Assembly: GCA_018136815.1 (NCBI GenBank)
Contig: CM030935.1
Coordinates: 845,382 to 909,381, forward strand
DNA from: Isochrysis galbana
Taxonomy: Eukaryota > Haptophyta > Isochrysidales > Isochrysidaceae
Reading direction: 5' to 3'
Length of the DNA stretch: 64,000 bases
Every line of letters starts with the position of its first letter. Position 1 is the stretch's first letter. This document shows, piece after piece, positions 53,319 through 64,000 of this stretch. The position numbers were made by a program, and so were the translations under genes. Below the pieces are notes generated by a model, which was not told where the DNA came from, did no database searches, and saw nothing but the letters and a program-made list of their open reading frames with translations.

Positions 53319-54305
53319 ATGCTCTCCCGTGAGGACCTGCTGTCGATCCAGGCGGATGCGATGGCAGACGACGTGGAGATCGACCTCGAGAAGATGACCA
53401 GCTGGTCTGAGGCCGAAGCCCGCGCATACTTCGAGTCGGGCGGCACGCTTGAGCCACGATCGGCGGGCAGTGGAGCTAACTTCACGCGTGGGGACGCACC
53501 GACCGCTGCCACACCGTGGATGAGGTGCCTCGCCAAGAAGCCGGAGGCAGCATACCGTGTGGTGGTGTTCTCATGGACTGGCAACCGCGGCGGCCAGGGC
53601 TCCGCCCATAACCTGATGCGGCCCAACTGGAGCGTTTCAATGGCAGAAGCCGAGGTCTTCGAGGTTTTGCTGCCCGGGCGTGGCATGCGGCAGAAGGAGC
53701 AGCTCTATACAGACGTGAAGCAGATTGTCTCAGCTCTAGCATGCGCGCTCGGCCCTGCGCTCAAAGGCGGCAGCCCATACGCTTTCGTGGGCTTCTCATT
53801 CGGCGCGATTCTTGCTTATGAAACTGCAATACGAATCTCAGCTTCATACCCTGGCGAGGGCCCAGCCCTTGTGTGCGCCGTTTCCGCAGAGGGTCCTGCG
53901 TGGCCTCACCGCAAGGGCATACAACACCAGCTAGACGACAGTGCCTTCAAGTCGATGCTTGCGGAAAAGAAGGGTACCGATTTTATTCTACGTGATTTGG
54001 GCTTGACGAGGCTCTACCTACCCGTCATTAAGGCCGACTTGGCGCTAGAGGAGACGTACGACCCGCCAACTGGCCCTCCGCGCTTGAATATTCCCGTCAT
54101 GGCCTTTTTTGGGGAGGCACATGGTCGGGACCATTTGGCAACGAGGGTCGCGCGCGATGCTGCCGAGCTATGGCTGGAGGCCACGAGTGATGCTACGGCT
54201 TCACGGGTGGTGGCTTTGCCGGAGGTGGACTGGTATGTGTTCCAAGAGCCATCGGGGACGGCAGCTGTCCAAGAGGCCGTCGCCAACTTCATGGCGATGT
54301 TGTGA
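53319..54305 (+). CDS. Type II thioesterase-like alpha/beta hydrolase
   Basis: This intronless gene encodes 328 residues from the ATG at 53319. Residues about 80-325 follow the type II thioesterase family that edits or releases acyl chains from polyketide, fatty acid or peptide synthases: VVVFSWTGNRGGQGSA, FEVLLPGRGMRQKE, and the nucleophile elbow GFSFG at 158-162 (Ser160). ILAYETAIRI and VSAEGPAWPHR also match. The acid-bearing loop is probably PVMAFFGEAHGRDH. The usual GGHFFL histidine near the C-terminus is replaced by EVDWYVF, so the canonical catalytic His is missing or moved. The N-terminal 60 residues are acidic with no targeting signal. No synthase gene is adjacent. Confidence 0.82.
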   Translation: MLSREDLLSIQADAMADDVEIDLEKMTSWSEAEARAYFESGGTLEPRSAGSGANFTRGDAPTAATPWMRCLAKKPEAAYRVVVFSWTGNRGGQGSAHNLMRPNWSVSMAEAEVFEVLLPGRGMRQKEQLYTDVKQIVSALACALGPALKGGSPYAFVGFSFGAILAYETAIRISASYPGEGPALVCAVSAEGPAWPHRKGIQHQLDDSAFKSMLAEKKGTDFILRDLGLTRLYLPVIKADLALEETYDPPTGPPRLNIPVMAFFGEAHGRDHLATRVARDAAELWLEATSDATASRVVALPEVDWYVFQEPSGTAAVQEAVANFMAML

Positions 54306-55348
54306 TGACACCCGGCTGCCCGGGTACAGCAACGTCACGCACAATCGCCACTATTGGCGAGCCTATCGTAATCGAGCGTGACACGTGACGGCAGCGCGCT
54401 GAGGAGCATGAACTCATAGTTGATACACGAGTGAACGGTGGTTTAACGTCAAGTGCTGCGCTATTATGAATAGCGGTTCCGAAGGTTGGGAAAGATGCGC
54501 AGATTGCAGGTGTACACGGCAACCGACAATATCAATACCTATTCAATGCGCTCGTCCCCATGCGGCTCTTCTTATGGTACATTTGCTGCCTTCCCAATGG
54601 GGTGATAGATAGTGCGCTGCGCCAATCCACAGGGCAGTCAAACAGCTGATTTATGACAACTAACATGTGGGGTGGGGGTGCATTTGTTGACCCTTCTCCG
54701 AAGCCCAAAAAAAAACTCCTGGGGGCTCACCTGCCACCACGAAAAATTGCCGAGGAAAATGGTGGGTTTTACCCGCCCCCCCCCCCCCTCGCCCCCCTCT
54801 GCACACGCGCCGGGGCTCTAACAGTATCGAACTGGCGGTCGCTCCGCAAGGCCGCGATAAGGATCAGGTTATTTCGGGGCAGCAGTTGTCAGGCTTGTTT
54901 CATGACACGCAATTCCCCCGAGATCCGTCCGCGCTTTCGGGCGCCCGACCTTCATCTGGTGCATAGAGCAGGAGGGGCGTCACCCGCAGAACGCCCTATG
55001 CACCGCACAGCGCGTGCACACAGCTGCCTAGACCACAGTAAGGGAGTTCGCCCGGACCACGGACTACCCCGACCCGCCCCTCGTAGGAATCGCCCGCGTT
55101 CGTACTCGACAACGACCTCTACCTCCTCGACGCTGGGGCCGTCGACGCGTGGCTGGCGAGCGCCAACCTCCAGGCCGCCCTCGCGGCGCTCCTCCGTTGG
55201 ACAACGTCTCGCCCTTGGCAAGTCCGTAAGTTTTAGTTTCTAAACCGTAAACCGTAAACCCCCCAAATTATGTTGTCAAAATTTGAGGGTCGGTAGGGCA
55301 CCTAAATTTCGATCAAAATTTAATAGTTTGAGGAATCTTCATAACTCG
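54306..55348. other. Intergenic, no gene seen
   Basis: It contains a C-run near 54778 and a GGGCAGTCAAACAG motif (54631) resembling the start of repeat H. Reading frames up to 196 codons (54653-55243) are low-complexity Arg/Ser/Pro sequences with no recognisable domain. Confidence 0.45.
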
Positions 55349-56075
55349 AACTAAGTTTATTCTTAGTTCGCCCATGGGGGGGCACGAGCCCCCCTCTCTC
55401 TCCACTCCTCCCCTGCCATGGGGGAGGATCCACCCACTCTCCTGGCACGCCTGATGGCTTGCCAGGAGCACACAGCCCTGCTGACCCATTCCTCTCCCCA
55501 CAGACAGGCCCGCCTGACTCGCCCGCCCCGGCCCGTCGCGGCCTGCCCATCCCTCTGACCAGCCCCTCCTCCCCCTGGGCCCCCCTGTTCAGGACCCCCC
55601 AGCCAGCTCCAGTCGACCCGCAGGGGCTCGGAGAGCGGAGAGCCAGCGAGGGAGAGGCAGGAGGGGCCAAGGCCATGCCCCAGCCTCACCTGCCCCCTGA
55701 GCTGTGCTCCCAGGCCCCTGCAGGCCACCTGGGGACCTGAAGAGGGGCCGCAGGCGCGCGCCATGGGCCCCCGCCGCAGGGAAGAGAGGAGGAAGAGGGA
55801 AGAGGGAGGGGAGGGGGGAGTGGCAGCTCTCCCCTCCGGCATTTACGTGTCTTCTCGCCCCGTTTGGGTAAGAGAAGACGGGGGCGCCAGAGCCAGGAGG
55901 GAAGGGCCACTCGCTCTAGCGAGGGAGATTAGCGCTTCTGGGCCCCTATCTCACGAGTGCCCCCCCCCCCCCCCTGCGTTGCTTTTACCCGAAAGGGGTT
56001 TTCCCCCAGCGTGGACTCGAGGAGAGGACGTGCTGGGGTGCGCGGGGTCAGTGCATGCACTGGGGGGCTCGCGGG
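55349..56075 (+). mobile_element. Family D retroposon, the most complete single copy (D6)
   Basis: The head AACTAAGTTTATTCTTAGTT (one mismatch in the stem) is followed by the shared core, GGCAGCTCTCCCCTCCGG, GTAAGAGAAGACGGGGGCG, a C-run and ACCCGAAAGGGGTTTTCCCC. It is colinear with both halves of D5. The true 3' terminus and target duplication were not found. Confidence 0.8.
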
Positions 56076-57111
56076 CGTTTCTTCTAGTCTACGAGACTTG
56101 CATAGTGCCTTCCAGCAAGGGACACACCATCAACGCTCAAGGGGACCAACAAAACTCTATAGTTTCATAGTGCCTTCCAGCGTTCTCGCTCAAGGGGTGG
56201 TGGTCCCCCTGACGAGATCCCTTCCTCTCCCTCACTTCCCGCCTTGCGGCAACTCCCCTCGTGCTCGACATAGGGGCCCAGGTTGTGGGGGGGGGCTGGG
56301 TCGGTCGGGGTGCACCGGCCCTCAGTGGTCTGTTCTTGCCTTCCTCCTGTGCCTCTGGGTGGCCCGTCTCTTGCTGTTGTGGTGTGGGTGACGTGCAGAA
56401 AAAGGGAAACGGCGGGGATTGACCTCTCAACAAGTTGACTCAACACGTTGAGTCAACCTCTCAACAAGTTGACTCAACATGTTGAGCCTCTCAACAAGTT
56501 GCGACTCAATTGACTCCCAAGGGGGATCTTAAGGGTAGAGAAGATGGATGCATCAAGAAGATGGATGCATCCATGATATTGATATCCAGACGCAAATATG
56601 AATATTCTGTGGTGTGTGGAGGTGTGCGACATGAGCACCACAACACTACCGGCTGCTGCACGCTGCTATGGAGTGAATCTAGACCATCATCCTCGATGCC
56701 GACTCGACAGATGTCGGTAGCATCGATAGATCCAACCTCTTGGCGCTGGGAGCACTGCTGACCTTTTACGTTATTATCCTCTCGATTCAGATGTACAAGC
56801 GATGGAGAAATGTGGCGACACTATCGCTGGAGTCAGATGTCGCCACCATATATGATAAACTAGAGCAAATGGTACCAATGATCGGCTCTAATCGGTTGGA
56901 AGCCAATTTTCAACAAGCGAGGCGATGGTCTCTAGCTCACATAACCGGGATCGGTGGAGCGCACGCGCACGCAACAGGTGTCGCGCGTATGTCGGCCCGT
57001 ACGACAGATGTGAACACAATGATATGTTCAATGATTGCGCCTACGTTGATGGGGGCACCTCATGTGACCTCTTGCCTGCATGTCACTTAAATGTTGTCGT
57101 TATGCGTGCCT
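56076..57111. other. Intergenic with short repeats
   Basis: ATAGTGCCTTCCAGC is repeated at 56102 and 56166; CTCTCAACAAGTTG occurs three times at 56423-56501 alternating with GACTCAACACGTTGAG-type palindromes; AAGATGGATGCATC is doubled at 56541. A minus-strand LINE family 2 tail fragment lies at about 56208-56272. A frame at 56677-57090 has a hydrophobic stretch (LLALGALLTFYVIIL) but no upstream ATG or family match. Confidence 0.5.
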
Positions 57112-60100
57112 TCAACTCCCAACAGGCGACTCCGTGAGTTTGACAACTGGGAAACACGGGTGGGTCTTGAAGTCGAAAGTTGCGCGTCGTGTGCCAGGAG
57201 GTGGCGGCTGCTGAAGAGTCGAGGCGAGAAGTACGCCGTTGGCCACGGCGACACGGGCGAGAGCAAGCATGTCCACCTTGTCGGATTGGGTAGCGAGCAA
57301 ATCAGGTATGTGAAGAGCGCGATCAATTGCACCTTTTGCCGATTTGAAGGTGGAGATGGCCGCATCAACTAGCTTGGTGAGAGGAAGTGCGCCCATGTCT
57401 GTATCACACCTGCAAACATGGCAGCATATCGTATGGCCGAGGTCATCAACGAGGCGTCGTGTCGTGCGCGGAATCGAATGTGGCATGTGAATGCGCGGCA
57501 TCGCTGCAAGGACGCTCGATTCGCGTGGTAGTGACTGCAACCTTGCAAGGCGCCAGCGGGCCCTTGTGGAGCCGCACAGGGCCAATATTTTCACCTAGCC
57601 ACGTATTGGTCGAGAGTGAAGGCGGGAGGTCTTACAAGGAGTGAAAATACCGCAAAGCGCTGCTCAAAGCGCCGGTGCAGCGGTGTAAACTGGAGATCGG
57701 TCGGCGGCGTGAAGTCGAGGCGCTTGAGAATCTGGATGAGCATCATGAGCCCGGTGCACATGTCTCGGGTAGCGGCGGCGGCAAAGACCTGGGATGGGGG
57801 TACACAGCATGGGTGAAGAGCGCTTAGGAGGCGGAAGACGAGTGTATTGTTTGCATCACGACGCGCTGTTTTCATTTTGGACACCAACACCTGCCCAGTG
57901 GCCATGTAGCTGCAAACCTCAAGTCGGACTCCTCTGCTAAGCACAGCGGATGGTTTCAACTTCTCCTTGTCCCCACACTTTTTCTTCTTATTGGTTCCTG
58001 CCTTCTCTGCCCTCTTTGCTGCCGCTGCTGCCGCGACAGCGGCTGTCTGGACTTCTGTTGCCCTTTGAGTCACTTGGTGCACTTGCAATCGCAAGTCGGA
58101 GATACCTTGCAGGTACCAATAGATCATCTACGAAATCGACCGAGAAAGCGGGAAGGTGGCACATAGCTGGCGATGACTACTCGTCTAGGCGTTGGAGGAA
58201 GGACGGTGGGACGAGCGCGGACTGCAGGCTGTCTTGTGTGAGGTGCGCATTGTGCGCAGGAGGCAAGGGCGTGCAAGCGATGGGCACGGCTCGTTCGCGG
58301 TGCCACAAAGTGTTCCGTTACAACACCGATGGGCCGACTGGGTTTCACGTTGTGAGACCGCTAGCTCACCTGCAACTCGCAGGTGGCGTAAAGCTCGAGC
58401 TCGAATCCCAGCATCAAGAAGCGACTCATTGCTTGCAGTGTTTGTACTAGTACCCACGCACCGAAGGGCTGAACGCCGAGTTCGAGATAGCCCGCCTAAG
58501 AAAGAGTAGGCCGGGCGGGAATTCCACTCAAGCATATTTGAGGGCCGGGGCGCTACCATATGATCGCAAGAAAAGTTGGCGGTCATATGCAGCGGTATGC
58601 ACCTGCTGCAGTTGGGCATCGAGCCCGTCAGCTAGCTCCTGAAGCAACGCCCAGTCTACGAGGAAATGACGCAACTTCCGGCGCTCCCGTCCGCGATTAT
58701 GGCAACGCAGTCGCATCAAGGCTTGTGCCGCTTGGGTGAGTTGGTCAATATGCTCCTCGCAAGGTTCAAGTTTGGCCATTTCGCGTGCGCTTTCAATAGG
58801 TAGGCCGCAGAGTGCCTGCCCAATCAGATTGGCACGGCAAGTTAGAAGGTATGAGAATGCCAATCTTGCTCCTCAAACTTGGCTCGATGGGCCATTGAGC
58901 AACACATGGGTTCACAAGCCAACATTGAAAAATGTGCACGCCGCGGAGGTTCCGGTTCACCTGAACCGCATCCCACACCCATGGGCGAAGGGGTGCTCTT
59001 AGCTGAAGACTGCCACGATCATCGCTTACTCCGGCTGAGTGGGCATAAGACCGCGCCACAATGTTCACGTTGGGTCCGCCGACGGTGACCTTCCAATGAC
59101 ATATTTGAGCAGAGGCGATGGGGTCGAGACAAACATGTGCATGGCCCATCCGCTTAGCGAGTCTGGCCCCGCACCACGATACGCAGCTGCATCGCACGCT
59201 AGCCCTCGCATCCACAGTGAGGTTGAGGTGGCGTAGAAGGAGAGTGAAACGAGCGGCTCGGGAAGGGGATGAGGCCTTGCTGCGTGTGGGGGGGAAGGGA
59301 CGCACCTGTACCCAAGATTGTAGAGAGTCAAGACTGGATACATCGCTGATCCCAAAGGCTGCACCGATCTGAGCAACGCGTAAAAATGGAGCGAGGGAAG
59401 CGTGAAAGTTCGAGTTCAGCCGAGCATGGGGCTCCATCCGTCACAGCACCATCGCAAAGATCACATCCGGGCGGCGCCAAGCATTGGCCGCCAAGGCCAT
59501 GACTTTAGAAGATGGCGCCCTCTAAACGAAGGGCGTGCAGCGCAGCTCCGTCGTTTAGAGGGCGCTATCTCAGCCCTTGGTCAGGCCTGGACGCAGTGCA
59601 TCATCATTTGCCACGTATTTCGACTGCCGAGGGCGAATCTTGGCACGACGAACCTGCTCCAGCAAGAGTTCAAGCCTGTCTAAGGCGGCTTCTCGTGTAG
59701 GAAGGTCGATCTTTCGTTGAGGGGCAGAGCCCAAGAGTACGCTGGACGCCCGACCTGCGAAGCAGTCGAGTGCAGAGGCAGGGACGCCCAGGCTGATTGT
59801 TGAACGAATGAACGGGAGCTGTGCCTGGCACAGCGAGAGCATTCGGCGGCATGTCTCGAGGGGCTTGGACCCAGGTCGAAGCATGTTGCCCAACAAGGCA
59901 AAGAGCGATCGGCGCAGCCTCAGCCGGCAGAGGACGGCCTCGAGAAGGTCCAGGCGCTCCCCATTGTTCGAGCTTGCAGACTCGCCCGAGAGAGTGCTGG
60001 CGGGTGCGGTCGCCGCCTTCTCTTCCTTCAGAGCGCAAGACGCCGCCTCCTCCTCCACCAGCAGCGCTCGCAGCACATCAGAGTCCTGCACATCGTCGCG

Positions 60101-60622
60101 CATATCAAGACCATAGCAAGATGAGGAGAAGTCCTCCTCCTCCGAGACATTGCTGCGCAATATGAGCACACGCACAGCTGCTGCGCTCCGCACCGCGCCA
60201 AGCATCACGGCGCTGAGCCGAGCGTCGCACGGTTGGCGTGTGCTATGCAGCCAGTCCAGCCGGTAAACCGTCTGTACGAGCGGGAGCCCTGCGTACCACG
60301 CGACTTCTCCGCGGAGCATCTCGTCAACGATGGCAACAAGGTGAGGGAGTTCGAGAGTGTGAGGCAAAGCCGCTGGAGCCGGCTGGTCCGCCGTCGCCAT
60401 CCCTGCGTCCATCTGAGGGTCCATCATCTCGAGGGCTGACATGGCGTCCTGCAGCGAGAAGCACTTTCCGTGCAGCAGCTCTCCCAGGCGCATGGCATCG
60501 GCGGCGGCGTCGAGCATAGGCAGCGCGTTGCACCACTGCATCGGTTGGCCGTCCACTTCCTCCTCGAGAAACGACGCTGCCGACGCCGATGAGAGGGAGA
60601 GCGAGGCGAGCTGCGACTCCAT
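57112..60622 (-). CDS. NAA35: N-alpha-acetyltransferase 35, NatC auxiliary subunit (MAK10), multi-exon
   Basis: NAA35 anchors the NatC complex, which acetylates nascent N-termini on ribosomes. The start at 60622 (MESQLASL) leads to LGELLHGKCFSLQDAMSALE and MMDPQMDAGM, the Mak10 signature, in a first exon to about 59640. Secure downstream exons are one ending at 58603 (CHNRGRERRKLRHFLVDWAL), 58370-58495 (FLMLGFELELYATCELQ), 57595-58127 (MIYWYLQGI to FEQRFAVFSLLVRPPAFTLD) and 57112-57409, ending TFDFKTHPCFPVVKL, all colinear with human NAA35 as I recall it. The exons between 59640 and 58830 are not resolved; one probably ends with SSLDSLQSWVQ at about 59310. A 61-bp hairpin (59510-59570) lies near the first intron. 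A CT-rich tract is upstream (60640-60830). Confidence 0.88.
59510..59570. repeat. 61-bp hairpin element near NAA35 intron 1
   Basis: AGATGGCGCCCTCTAAACGA (59510-59529) and TCGTTTAGAGGGCGCTATCT (59551-59570) are inverted repeats with one mismatch over 20 bp, with a 21-bp loop. On the gene's sense strand the distal arm holds TTTAG, a possible 3' splice site. Confidence 0.75.
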
Positions 60623-60649
60623 CGCTGGGGGGGGGGGGCTCGCTCCGCT

Positions 60650-60709
60650 ATCTCTCTCTCTCCCTCTCCCCCCCTCTCCCTCTCTCTCCCTCTCCCTCCC
60701 TCCCTCCCT

Positions 60710-60751
<42 letters not shown>

Positions 60752-60760
60752 CTCTCTCCC
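60650..60760. repeat. CT-rich tract upstream of NAA35
   Basis: Almost pure C and T over about 110 bp (CTCTCTCTCC and CCTCCCTCC units) immediately 5' of the start codon on the gene's side. Long Arg/Glu frames across it are artefacts. Confidence 0.8.
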
Positions 60761-60959
60761 CCCCCCAGCTCTCTCGCCTCCCGCCCTCTCTCTCCGTCTC
60801 CTCCTCCCTCCCTCCACACTCTTTCTCTCCCCATTGAAGATTTCTCTTCATGGATCCTCATCTCAGTCATGGCTCTCCCTCCCTCCCACTCCCCAAATCC
60901 CCATCATCAGCAGGTCGAGAGAGGATAGAGAGCGCAGGGGAGGGAGGCGCGGGGACTAG

Positions 60960-62053
60960 CGGCTATTTTTAATTTAGGTAGGCGAGGGGTGTTTGGACTA
61001 AATAAACAGAAGCACAGGAGTTTTCTTGTATGATGTGCGAGATCTAAGCCTGAGAGTGGCAACGTCGTCTATCGGTGTTTCGGAGAGCGTGGTTCCCTTG
61101 CGATGTTACCCTTCGTCTACACAATGCTGCTATCTATCACTGGGCCTCAATGGATTGGGGCTAAACATGGTACCCCCGCCGAGAGAGATTTGTCTCCCTT
61201 TCGCGCGCGTCTGAGCGCGCGTGCTCTGAGTCTCTAAGAGAGTCTCTACACCCAACACAAGGTTGGACCAAAGACAGAGACCGAACAAATTTTGTCATCA
61301 AAATGGTTGTTCGAATCCTCGGAACCGCTCAAGGAAGCGGATGTCGGACCCTACGCTTCACAACGGGTCCAACAAGCACTGTCGTCGCCTGCGTCGAGGC
61401 AGCGCGTCGATTTCCTGGCGGAAAAGCTGAAGCTTAACAGCAATCAAAAAATTCTCTGGTGAACGGGAATCACTTCCAGCATTATCTGAACAATATAAAC
61501 CTCTTTTACCCTCGGATGTGTGTTGAAGGTCTCATGGCACGATGGTACGCCGGGCTGCCGCCAACTCGTACCGCTGAAGCTGAAGGAGTGTGGATCGAGA
61601 CTCACGCCTGCAGATCTCTCAGAGGTCACTCACTCAGCGATGGTGAAAGTTATGATCTAAATCTTTTGCTACACCTTCCAAAAGCCTGGACTAAATTCTT
61701 TTGCTCATGGCTCCACAAGTTCAAGATGAAGGAAGGCACTGCCACTTCTACGACGACTCATGTTGACTTTGTCTCTGAGACCCTGGCAACTCAAGCGTGT
61801 CCGTCACCACCTCAAGCTCAAGCTGATGCTTGCTCATTCACGGATTGGAGGTTACGGATGGAACAGGAGGGACCGAACGGGACGGAAGGTAGGTGGCGGA
61901 AGGCACGGCATTTCGGCCATTGGCGGGCGGGACGGGCAGACCATCTTCCATGGTTGGAGGATGGATGGCGGGCAGTGGCGAGGGCGAGCGCGAAGACGGA
62001 GCGGACATAGTGGATCGCGAGGGTGAGTGGGTGAGTAGATTTGGTTGGTGTTG
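60960..62053. other. No gene supported
   Basis: A frame from 61459 to 62010 (183 codons) has no recognisable domain. A short protein-like stretch (EADVGPYASQRVQQALSSPA, about 61340) lies in another frame and may be a decayed element. Confidence 0.4.
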
Positions 62054-62070
62054 TAAGATTGCTTGTTACG

Positions 62071-63004
62071 GAACCTACTTTTATAAGTGGGGGTCAATGG
62101 GGGCCTCGCGCCCCCCTCTCTCCATCGCGGACACCCCCCGGGGTGGGCCCGTACAATCAACCCCAGCCCCTGCCCTTTGGCAGGGGCTGGGCAATCAACA
62201 CTCTGGCCCAGACCCCTAGTGGGCGCGGGCCGAGACTCGCACTCCCACGCCCAGCATGGGCCTGCCCTCGAGCTGACTCCCCCCCCTCCCCTGGTCGCCA
62301 GGCATACAGAGGCCACTGGGAGGCTCCAATGGCCAGCGTGGCAAGCGTGGGAGAGGCAGGGGGGGCCAGGGGCTGAGCCCCAGCCTCCACTGCCCCCTGA
62401 GCTGCCCTTGCTGGCCCTCTGGGAGCCCCCAAAGGCCCTCTGAGAGCAGGCCGTGGCGCGCCGCATGGCGACGCGCCGCAGGGAGAGGGGCGGAGGAGAA
62501 TGGAGAGAGGGAGAGGGGGGAATTTGCGCCCCCCCCGATGGAGTGCGGTAAGAAACGGGCCCCGTTTGCGTTAGCAAACGGGCGAAGGGGGGCGGCTGGC
62601 GACAGGAGGGGCGAGAAGAAGGGAGTGGCTCAAGACGTCCCTGTGGCAGGTATCGGGGGGCGCAGTCATTTATTTCTTCGAGGACTGCTCGCGGCGCGAG
62701 CTGTAAGTAAGGGCCGTTCTGCTTCACGACGAGAGGTCCCTCCCCCCCCCCCCGGTGTTTTTCCCCGGAGAGTCGGCCGGCGTCGACCGGTCCGCCTCGA
62801 TGGGTTTTCCCTCATTGTAACTTGTGGGGAGTTATAATGGGAGCCGGGGGTTTGCGAGGGGGGAGATTTGAAGGGATGCATATGTGTATGTGTCTGTGCC
62901 AGCACTTCAAGGCGTGCGGGCAAGTGCGCTGAGGGGTGTCGTGATAGTACCGGGCTAGTGGGAGTAGTGGTACTAACGCTCAGTTGTTTTATTATTATTA
63001 TTAT
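62071..63004 (+). mobile_element. Hairpin-headed retroposon, family C, full length with target duplication
   Basis: The 934-bp element is bounded by perfect 17-bp duplications TAAGATTGCTTGTTACG (62054-62070 and 63005-63021). It begins GAACCTACTTTTATAAGTGG (arms CTACTT/AAGTGG with one T-G pair) and GGGTCAATGGGGGC, contains the shared core (about 62340-62500), and ends GTTTTATTATTATTATTA. No conserved frame runs through it. Confidence 0.92.
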
Positions 63005-63319
63005 TAAGATTGCTTGTTACGACGGAGCGAGAGCGAGAGCGAGAACGAGGGAGCGAGGAGCGACTGGGGCGAGGGACGAGGGCGACAGAGGCCGACAGGG
63101 TCACAACCGACGAGTCCGACAACAATCCGAGACACGCACACTCGACTTTCACCCAACATTCCTCCACACTAACGTATCTTTCTCCACTTGGGCGGGGAAG
63201 ACACAGAAGGAAGGAAACAAGGAAGAGAAAGCCGACAAGAGAGCGACGATGCGACGGAAGAGCCGACGGCGAACGGCGGTTACCGCGAACGAGTAGGTAG
63301 AAAGTAAGGAGGGAAGAAA

Positions 63320-63770
63320 AACTATTGTTATAGTTTGAACTATGGAGCGTGCCGCGACCGCTCCCGAGCCCCAGGCGACCCTCGCCACCGCGCCCCACCT
63401 GGGACGCCCCACGCCGCCCGAGGCGGCTCGTCAGAAAGCCCTCTCAGAGCCCATCCAACCCATCCAAACCACACCCGCGCAAGCGCGCGGGGTGGCGAGC
63501 ACTGGCACCGAACAGGTTGCCACCATGGCTCTGCGCATCATGCAGGGGGTCTTGGATCTTGGAGACCCCCTCCAACAGTGGGAAACCCTCCCCCCCCAAG
63601 AGTACCTCATGTGGGAGGGCAGCTGAGCTGCCCTCCCCATGGTGGAAACCTCTACCATCAGTGCACCCAACATGGGAGGGCACTTCACAACCATCAACCC
63701 CATACGGAGAGCACCCCATGCCTCTGTTTTCCAATTTGTTGACACAATTCTCGTCTTCACCGGGAGAGAA
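63320..63770 (+). mobile_element. Hairpin-headed retroposon, family E (copy E2, 3' end lost)
   Basis: It starts AACTATTGTTATAGTTTGAA and matches E1 (17636 downward, minus strand) for about 450 bp with few differences. The match stops near 63770, shortly before A3. The LINE-like tail is absent. Confidence 0.85.
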
Positions 63771-63814
63771 TAAGCAACAAGACCGTATTCCTCTTTGTCG
63801 CCGTGCCCATCATC

Positions 63815-64000
63815 AACTATCCGTAAAACTGATAGGGTCATGGGGGCCCCATGCCCCCCTTCCTCCATCGCAGACACCCCCTGGGTGGGCCTGTGGCAGG
63901 GGCTGAGCTGACATCACTCTGGCACAGGCCCTCGCCGAGCGCGCACCGCGCGCCGCACGCATTCGCCTGCACTGGCCCCTGATCGTACTGACCCCCCACT
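63815..64000 (+). mobile_element. Hairpin-headed retroposon, family A (copy A3, cut by window end)
   Basis: It starts AACTATCCGTAAAACTGATA (one stem mismatch against A2) and GGGTCATGGGGGCCCC, then follows A1 from base 1 until the window ends, with a short deletion near 63895 relative to A1. Confidence 0.8.

Noticed and set aside
56740..57090. Possible small membrane protein gene with LLALGALLTFYVIIL
   Set aside because: No ATG before the hydrophobic stretch, no family match, and it lies in repeat-rich sequence; kept only as a remark.
59570..60817. Extension of NAA35 upstream of 60622 (Arg-Glu-Gly repeats)
   Set aside because: This part is the CT-rich tract read in frame; the Mak10-like sequence begins after MESQLASL.
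61459..62010. 183-codon ORF upstream of element C2
   Set aside because: No recognisable domain, composition changes along its length, and it runs into repeat-flanking sequence.

Overview
The window is nuclear DNA of a eukaryotic microalga. Genes are split by GT-AG introns, most of the sequence is transposon-derived, and GC is high with long (CT)n/(GA)n and poly-G/C runs. Three proteins begin with a signal peptide followed by a transit-like stretch, the bipartite presequence of algae with secondary plastids. A haptophyte or an ochrophyte fits best; the exact lineage is an inference.

Twelve host genes are supported: RIO1 kinase (1.5-3.3 kb, -), a plastid-targeted conserved protein (4.1-4.9 kb, +), a CCCH-Smr RNA-binding protein (9.7-11.2 kb, -, two exons), an HExxH zinc metallopeptidase (13.5-15.5 kb, -, five exons), a TMEM65-ACT fusion (19.3-20.2 kb, -), a large RanBP2-finger/four-RRM protein (22.4-27.5 kb, +), a small plastid membrane protein (29.0-29.3 kb, -), a PDZ-[2Fe-2S] ferredoxin fusion (34.8-35.7 kb, +, three exons), a helix-turn-helix transcription factor (41.2-42.3 kb, -), prolidase (47.3-49.2 kb, +), a type II thioesterase-like hydrolase (53.3-54.3 kb, +) and the NatC subunit NAA35 (57.1-60.6 kb, -, multi-exon). 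They form no pathway. Most start just downstream of a purine/pyrimidine-biased tract.

The rest is mobile DNA: non-LTR retrotransposons of at least two families, Ty3/gypsy chromovirus remnants, a DIRS/Crypton-like tyrosine recombinase, three hAT transposase remnants (one in an 899-bp element with a perfect 8-bp target duplication), two mariner-like transposase remnants, two copies of a TA-flanked MITE, and at least 19 copies or fragments of a superfamily of short non-autonomous retroposons.

That superfamily is the main discovery candidate. Its members start with a 5' hairpin whose stem sequence differs between families while pairing is kept, including G-T (G-U) pairs. Several share a central core, and they end in T or TTA runs. 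Four insertions have perfect 15-17 bp target duplications. One family carries about 200 bp of the 3' end of the resident LINE and another resembles the 3' end of a second LINE, so the probable mobilising partners are in the same window. A second genome-wide signal is decay of transposons by many short tandem duplications.
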